Shown here in pieces: positions 59,851 to 64,000 of a DNA stretch of 64,000 nucleotides; position 1 is the stretch's first letter; the number at the start of each line of letters is the position of its first letter. Location: assembly GCA_905221605.1 (NCBI GenBank), contig CAJNDS010002421.1:204926-268925 (forward strand), read 5' to 3'. A model generated the notes under the pieces. The model searched no databases and was not told the DNA's origin. It saw nothing but the letters and a program-made list of their open reading frames with translations. The position numbers and the translations under genes were made by a program. This stretch comes from Symbiodinium natans (lineage: Eukaryota; Sar; Dinophyceae; Suessiales; Symbiodiniaceae).

Positions 59851-60447
59851 GTGTATCGTCGTTTCCGTTGGTGGGTTTGGAGATTTCTTCCATTTGAAAG
59901 GGATTTAGCCCCTCAAGCCCTAAACCCTAAACCAACCCTAAACCCTGAACCCTAAACCCTGAGCCTCTCTGCTAGGCCCCAGAACTGGCCAACAGCTGCC
60001 AAGATGAGAGTTGCTGCCTCACACCCAGCTCCTGCTTTGGGTTCAGGGTTCAGGGTTCAGGGTTTGGGCTTTAGGGTTTAGGGTTAAGGGCTTAGGTCTG
60101 AGATGTGTTGGGGTTTTCCAGAGGTTCGCGTGGCCCAAAACCCTCAACAGCTTTAAGCTCTGCACGGCCTATACTCAGGCCCCCTAAATGTGAAAGCAAG
60201 AAGACAAAAAAGCAACTCAACACACCCCATCATACACCCTACAGTGGCCGAATCAACCCTAACGCCTAAACCCCAAATCCCAAGAACCCTAAACCCTAAA
60301 CCCTAGACCCTAACTAAAGCCTCTGAACCCTAAACCCTGAACCTTACCCTTAACCCTCAGAACCCTCAACCCTGAGCCTCGAACCCGAAACCCGAACTGA
60401 ACCCTCGAGAGACGAAGACCCGCGAACTCCGCAAGTGCTCCGCAGAC
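59851..60447. other. Spacer with scattered CCCTAAA-like units
   Basis: Short runs near 59915-59965 and 60285-60380. No gene supported. Confidence 0.5.
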
Positions 60448-60660
60448 CCCCTAAACCCTAAACCCTCAACCCTCAACCCTAAACCCTGAACCCTAAACCC
60501 TAAACCCTAAACCCGAAACCCTAAACCCTAAACCCTAAACCCTAAACCCTAAACCCTAAACCCTAAACCCTAAACCCTAAACCCTAAACGCTAAACCCTA
60601 AACCCTAAACCCTAAACCCTAAACCCTAAACCCTAAACCCTAAACCCTAAACCCTAAACG
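60448..60660. repeat. (CCCTAAA)n array
   Basis: Long, nearly pure C-rich array ending AAACGCAAG. Confidence 0.95.
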
Positions 60661-60664
60661 CAAG

Positions 60665-60774
60665 TGCTTCGCTCGGATCCTCTTGGCTCACATAGTCACG
60701 TCGACTCATCCGATACTGTGTATGCTTTCCTTCACGCCGGGGGCCCAGCCGCTGTGCGCTTCGGCCCTTTTGGG
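60665..60774 (+). CDS. Candidate exon between C-rich and G-rich arrays
   Basis: After AAACGCAAG, two leading nt then LRSDPLGSHSHVDSSDTVYA and FLHAGGPAAVRFGPFG, ending TTTGGG|GTTTGG, phase 0 out. Strongly protein-like; family not recognised. Confidence 0.45.
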
Positions 60775-60832
60775 GTTTGGGGTTTAGGGTTAGGGTTTAG
60801 GGTTTAGGGTTTAGGGTTGAGGGTCGAGGGTC

Positions 60833-60877
<45 letters not shown>

Positions 60878-60903
60878 GGTTTAGGGTTTAGGGTTTAGGG
60901 GAA
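60775..60903. repeat. TTTAGGG and (TTGAGGG)n array
   Basis: G-rich array with a homogeneous TTGAGGG run at about 60830-60885. Confidence 0.95.
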
Positions 60904-61003
60904 GTTTTGTGGGGGAAGCGTTGGGGAGGGAAGGCTAATTCAGGGGGTCCTCGGCTTTGGGCTTAGGGCAGCTCTGCCAGGTCCTACACCCATTCTCGAC
61001 TAA

Positions 61004-61074
61004 ATGCTGCGCTTCGGCTTCCTCTTGGCGGCCGCTGTGCACACAGCAAGCTGCCAAGATGCTACTTGGCAGCA
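61004..61074 (+). CDS. Candidate first exon with signal peptide
   Basis: ATG 61004 opens MLRFGFLLAAAVHTASCQDA, a typical n-region, hydrophobic core and cleavage-like site, ending GCAGCA|GTAGTT. It would begin a secreted or plastid-targeted protein. I could not phase it with the next candidate exons. Confidence 0.35.
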
Positions 61075-61147
61075 GTAGTTTCAGGGTTCTCTCATGGCAA
61101 AATGAAAGCCAGAACCCCCAGCCCTCAATCCTCAAACCCTTAGAGGG

Positions 61148-61491
61148 CTTAGGGTTTAGGGTTTAGGGTTTAGGGTTTAGGGTTTAGGGTTTAGGGTTTA
61201 GGGTTCTGGAGATGGGTTCCGATGTTTAGGGTTTAGGGGACATTTTGGGGTGTTGTTAGGGTACAGAAGGTCGAATCTGCTTTGCCTGGAGCTGGGTAGT
61301 TTCTGTGGCGCTGGCATGGGCTTGAAGAGGTTATGTTGGATGATGACCCGCAACCCTAAACCCCAAACCCCAATCCCTAAACCCTAAACCCCAATCCCTA
61401 AACCCTAAACCCCAAACCCTACATAAACCCCAAACCCTAAACCCTAAACCCCCAACCCGAAACCTTAAACCCCAAACCCTACACCCTCAAG
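61148..61491. repeat. G-rich array, spacer, C-rich array
   Basis: TTTAGGG 61148-61205, unique 61206-61349, CCCTAAA/CCCCAAA 61350-61490. Confidence 0.85.
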
Positions 61492-61550
61492 GTCGTCGAC
61501 GCATCTAGCATGCTTCAGCGGCCGCCGGTGGAGGCGGTTGTGATCCGACA
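61492..61550 (+). CDS. Candidate exon
   Basis: After ACCCTCAAG: VVDASSMLQRPPVEAVVIR plus two nt, ending GACA|GTTTTG. Not in phase with 61806; other donors inside are possible. Confidence 0.25.
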
Positions 61551-61805
61551 GTTTTGACCGCATGTATGCAGGTCTCCCATTTATGGGCCCCTTGTGAACC
61601 CTGGTAGCCCGCTACCCCCCAAACCCTAAACGGGGCCTTGAAAATTAGAATAGGGTTTTGGGGGGCTCGTCTAGTCTCATTATATAGGGGCCATAAGAGA
61701 ACACCCTAAACCCTAAGCGCTAAACCCTAAACCCTAAACCCTAAGCCCTAAACCCTAAACCCTAAACCATAAACCCTAAACCCTAAACCTGTGGAACTCT
61801 ATTAG
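61551..61805. repeat. Spacer and (CCCTAAA)n array
   Basis: Unique sequence, then C-rich 61700-61790, then GGAACTCTATTAG. Confidence 0.8.
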
Positions 61806-61874
61806 GTGGCCATGTCAGCACGACCCCACGTCATCGGGCTTCGGCGGGAATCCGTGGGAGACCCGGAGCAGAAG
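61806..61874 (+). CDS. Exon of right-edge gene
   Basis: After CTATTAG, 23 complete codons VAMSARPHVIGLRRESVGDP, EQK, ending AGAAG|GTTTTAGGG. Phase 0 both sides; joins in frame to 62662. Confidence 0.5.
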
Positions 61875-62661
61875 GTTTTAGGGTTTAGGGTCTAGGGCTC
61901 AGGGTAGACCACTACTTCATTGAGAACCCCCCGCCCCCCCCCCCCCCCAAAAAAAAAAAAAATTAAAAACATCAAGAACAAGAAGAACAAAAAGCAAGAG
62001 CACATCTTCCGTATAAGGGCAATAAAGGTGTTTGTGTATGTTACTATTCTTCTGCTTCCTCTTATAATTATTCTGATTATTATTATTCTTCTTATCAGTA
62101 TTGTTAATATTTTTTTATGATGATGATTATCATCATTAGTATTACTATTATGTTTCATTATTCTTCTTCTTATCATTATATATATATATACACATTTTTT
62201 TTTTGGGGGGGGGGGTTCTTAAGCAAGTACTAGTAGAGCAGAGAAGAGAGACCCGCGGAAAGGCACCAGAAACTTGGAGCAGCCCTGTTTTTGCATGTGG
62301 GCGGTGAGCTTGAGGGACATGGTAGATGAGGGTTTCGGAGCCGGACCTCTTGCCCTAACTAAAGCCCCTAAACCCCAAACCCTAAACCAAAACACCTAAA
62401 CCCTAGACCCTAAACCCTGAACCCTAAAGCCTAAACCCTCAACCCTAAACCCTAACCCTAAACCCTAAACCCTAAACTTCAAACCCTAAACCCTAAACCC
62501 TAAACCCTAAACCCTAAACCCTAAACCCTAAACCCTAAACCCTAAACCCTAAACCCTAAACCCTAAACCCTAAACCCTAAACCCTAAACCCCAAACCCCA
62601 AAACCCTAACCCAAAACCCTACACCCTCAACCCTAGTTACACCCCTACACCCTATGCCGAG
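61875..62661. other. Intron with foldback spacer and C-rich 3' end
   Basis: Starts GTTTTAGGGTTTAGGG. 61929-62217 is an AT-rich piece opened by a poly-C/poly-A run and closed by a poly-T/poly-G run. CCCTAAA array 62370-62625. Ends TATGCCGAG. Confidence 0.6.
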
Positions 62662-62744
62662 GTGCCCGTGTATCGACGTGGTAAAATTGCGTCTTTCAAG
62701 ACGTCGTACTCGGGTGTGCCTCTCTCAGCACATCAGCACTTCAA
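62662..62744 (+). CDS. Exon of right-edge gene
   Basis: After TATGCCGAG: VPVYRRGKIASFKTSYSGVP, LSAHQHF plus two nt. No GT is available; a GA donor (TTCAA|GAACCC) restores phase with 63529. GA donors are known to occur in dinoflagellates. Confidence 0.5.
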
Positions 62745-63528
62745 GAACCCTAAACCCTAAACCCTAAGCCCTGAGCCCTAACCCTAAACCCTAAGCCCTA
62801 AACCCTAAACCCTTAACCCTAACCCAAACCCTAAACCCTAAACCCTAAACCCTGAACGCTATGGCCTAAACCGCTTGTGTGTTGTCCCTTTCAGGTTTGG
62901 GGTTCAGGCCGGGTTCAGGGCGACTTAGGTTTAGGGTCTAGGGAGCGTGAAAAGTTTATCGTAGTCAGGGCATTATGTATATATAGTATACGATTTCATC
63001 CAAGTATGGTAAATGAAGTTACGTTTCCTTAACAAGAACCCAGTTTTCAAGTTCGTGTTGTCAAGGGTGCTATCATTTACAGAAAGCCCTATAACAGAAA
63101 CAACCTAAGCGCCCTTAAACCACAAACAGATCCAAAAACTCGAAACGAATTTCTTCGAACATGTCCACCCAAGAAAATTGCCTAAACCCTACACCCGAAA
63201 CTTTAAACCCAATCCCTTAAGCCCTAAGCCCTACGGAAGCCCTAAGCCCATTGATGGGCACCATGGCCATCATCCTGGATTGAGAATGATTCAGGGGACC
63301 TCACTTTAGAACTTACAACCTAAACTCTAAACTTTCAAGCCTAAACCCTATTACGTCCAAATCCAATGGCCATGTCAACCCCCAGCGTTTCTGGATGTCA
63401 GGTGCTTAGTGTGGGCCACCCTCCACAGGAGCCATGGTGGGGGTTTGAGTTGGGAGCCCTAAACCCTACACCCTACACCCTAAACCCTAAGCCCCAAATC
63501 CTAAGCCCTCAACTTAGCGAGGGCTCAG
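62745..63528. other. Intron with C-rich start and decayed repeats
   Basis: C-rich to 62860, unique AT-richer middle 62870-63180, scattered CCCTAAA-like units, ending AGCGAGGGCTCAG. Confidence 0.6.
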
Positions 63529-63596
63529 CGTGCCCGAGCCGTTGCTGCCGAGCCAGGCAGGCCCGAGCAGCCAAGCTCGAGAGGCTTTGCAACTTG
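63529..63596 (+). CDS. Exon of right-edge gene
   Basis: One leading nt, then VPEPLLPSQAGPSSQAREAL, QL plus one nt, ending AACTTG|GTAACG. The next intron is only 75 nt (63597-63671), has GT and TTTCAG ends and carries no telomere-type repeat. Confidence 0.6.
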
Positions 63597-63671
63597 GTAA
63601 CGTTTGCAAGCTGCTGCTGGAGGGTTAAGCTTCCAGTTGCATGCCGAGGACTCGGCTGTAAATGCTTTCAG

Positions 63672-64000
63672 GCCGATCTCAGGTAAATGAGGTGAGACGA
63701 CTGCTTCCGCCGTCTACGCAGCGGATTCGTGATCGCGCTAAGCTCACCCCGAGGCAGAAGAAGGAGATGCGGGATCTTGGCTACAACGCCACCGCCGTCC
63801 AGTCCGGCGTGTGGACAACGGCTTCCGAACGCTTGGCTGCAAACACGCGGTGTGGGTTGGCAATGCAACCGACTAGTGATCGACAAAAAGGAGCGCTTGA
63901 AAGGCACATTAATCACAGGCATGTTGGACAGCAGGTGGAAGCAGGATATGCACCTTCGCCATCCGGAGGAACAAAGAACACCCAGCTTGCCTGCGCGTGG
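63672..64000 (+). CDS. Exon of right-edge gene, running off the window
   Basis: After GCTTTCAG the frame set by the previous exon is open for the remaining 329 nt: RSQVNEVRRLLPPSTQRIRD, then AKLTPRQKKEMRDLGYNAT, and near the edge SPSGGTKNTQLACAW. Basic, helical N-terminal part (RQKKEMRDLG); family not recognised. An in-frame ATG at 63662 means it could alternatively be a first exon. Confidence 0.6.

Noticed and set aside
58403-59893. 496-aa and related Tyr/Ile-rich ORFs
   Set aside because: They read through TATAGATA and TATG microsatellites; no domain and no splice context.

Overview
The window reads as nuclear DNA of a dinoflagellate. The evidence is plant-type telomere heptamers (TTTAGGG/CCCTAAA) filling much of the non-coding sequence, very large intron-less retrotransposon ORFs, small GC-rich exons with an AG|G acceptor style and apparent GT/GC/GA donors, and a copia-like primer-binding site. 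No bacterial gene, rRNA, tRNA or CRISPR array was seen. The species cannot be named; Suessiales/Symbiodiniaceae or a relative is a guess.

Layout. 1-1809: degenerate and clean telomere-type arrays, two palindromic miniature elements or fragments of them, and one or two exon-like islands. About 1810-13588: non-LTR retrotransposon A (+), with a RanBP2-finger ORF1 and a 3,319-aa ORF2 (unknown N-terminal half, RNase H, AP-type endonuclease, reverse transcriptase, C2H2-type fingers). About 14875-26424: non-LTR retrotransposon B (+), same plan but a different family, with about 26 copies of a 37-bp motif inside ORF2. 26425-34766: telomere-variant arrays alternating with 50-110 bp open, GC-rich islands. 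34767-43764 (-): LTR element with 287-bp LTRs, CCCTA target duplication, half-tRNA-Met-type primer site and polypurine tract, but no visible protease, integrase or reverse transcriptase. It carries one frame-broken giant ORF with WW, S1 and two triplets of CCCH fingers. 43765-56110: the densest exon-island region. 56794-59035: element with 25-bp terminal inverted repeats, bracketed by microsatellites. 59040-59850: long microsatellites. 60448-64000: arrays and exons of a second gene that runs off the right edge.

Main idea. The islands sit again and again between an upstream (CCCTAAA)n and a downstream (TTTAGGG)n block. They begin after AG, end before GT (sometimes GC or GA), and are open on the + strand. 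Several consecutive islands join in frame: 46449 to 52408, in a helical-repeat protein reminiscent of RAP/OPR/FAST-type organelle RNA-binding proteins, and 61806 to 64000. I therefore read much of the window not as chromosome end but as exons of one or a few very long genes whose introns start with TTTAGGG repeats and end with CCCTAAA repeats. Each such intron could fold its two ends together. The retrotransposons lie inside these introns. This is inference from reading alone and needs transcript evidence.
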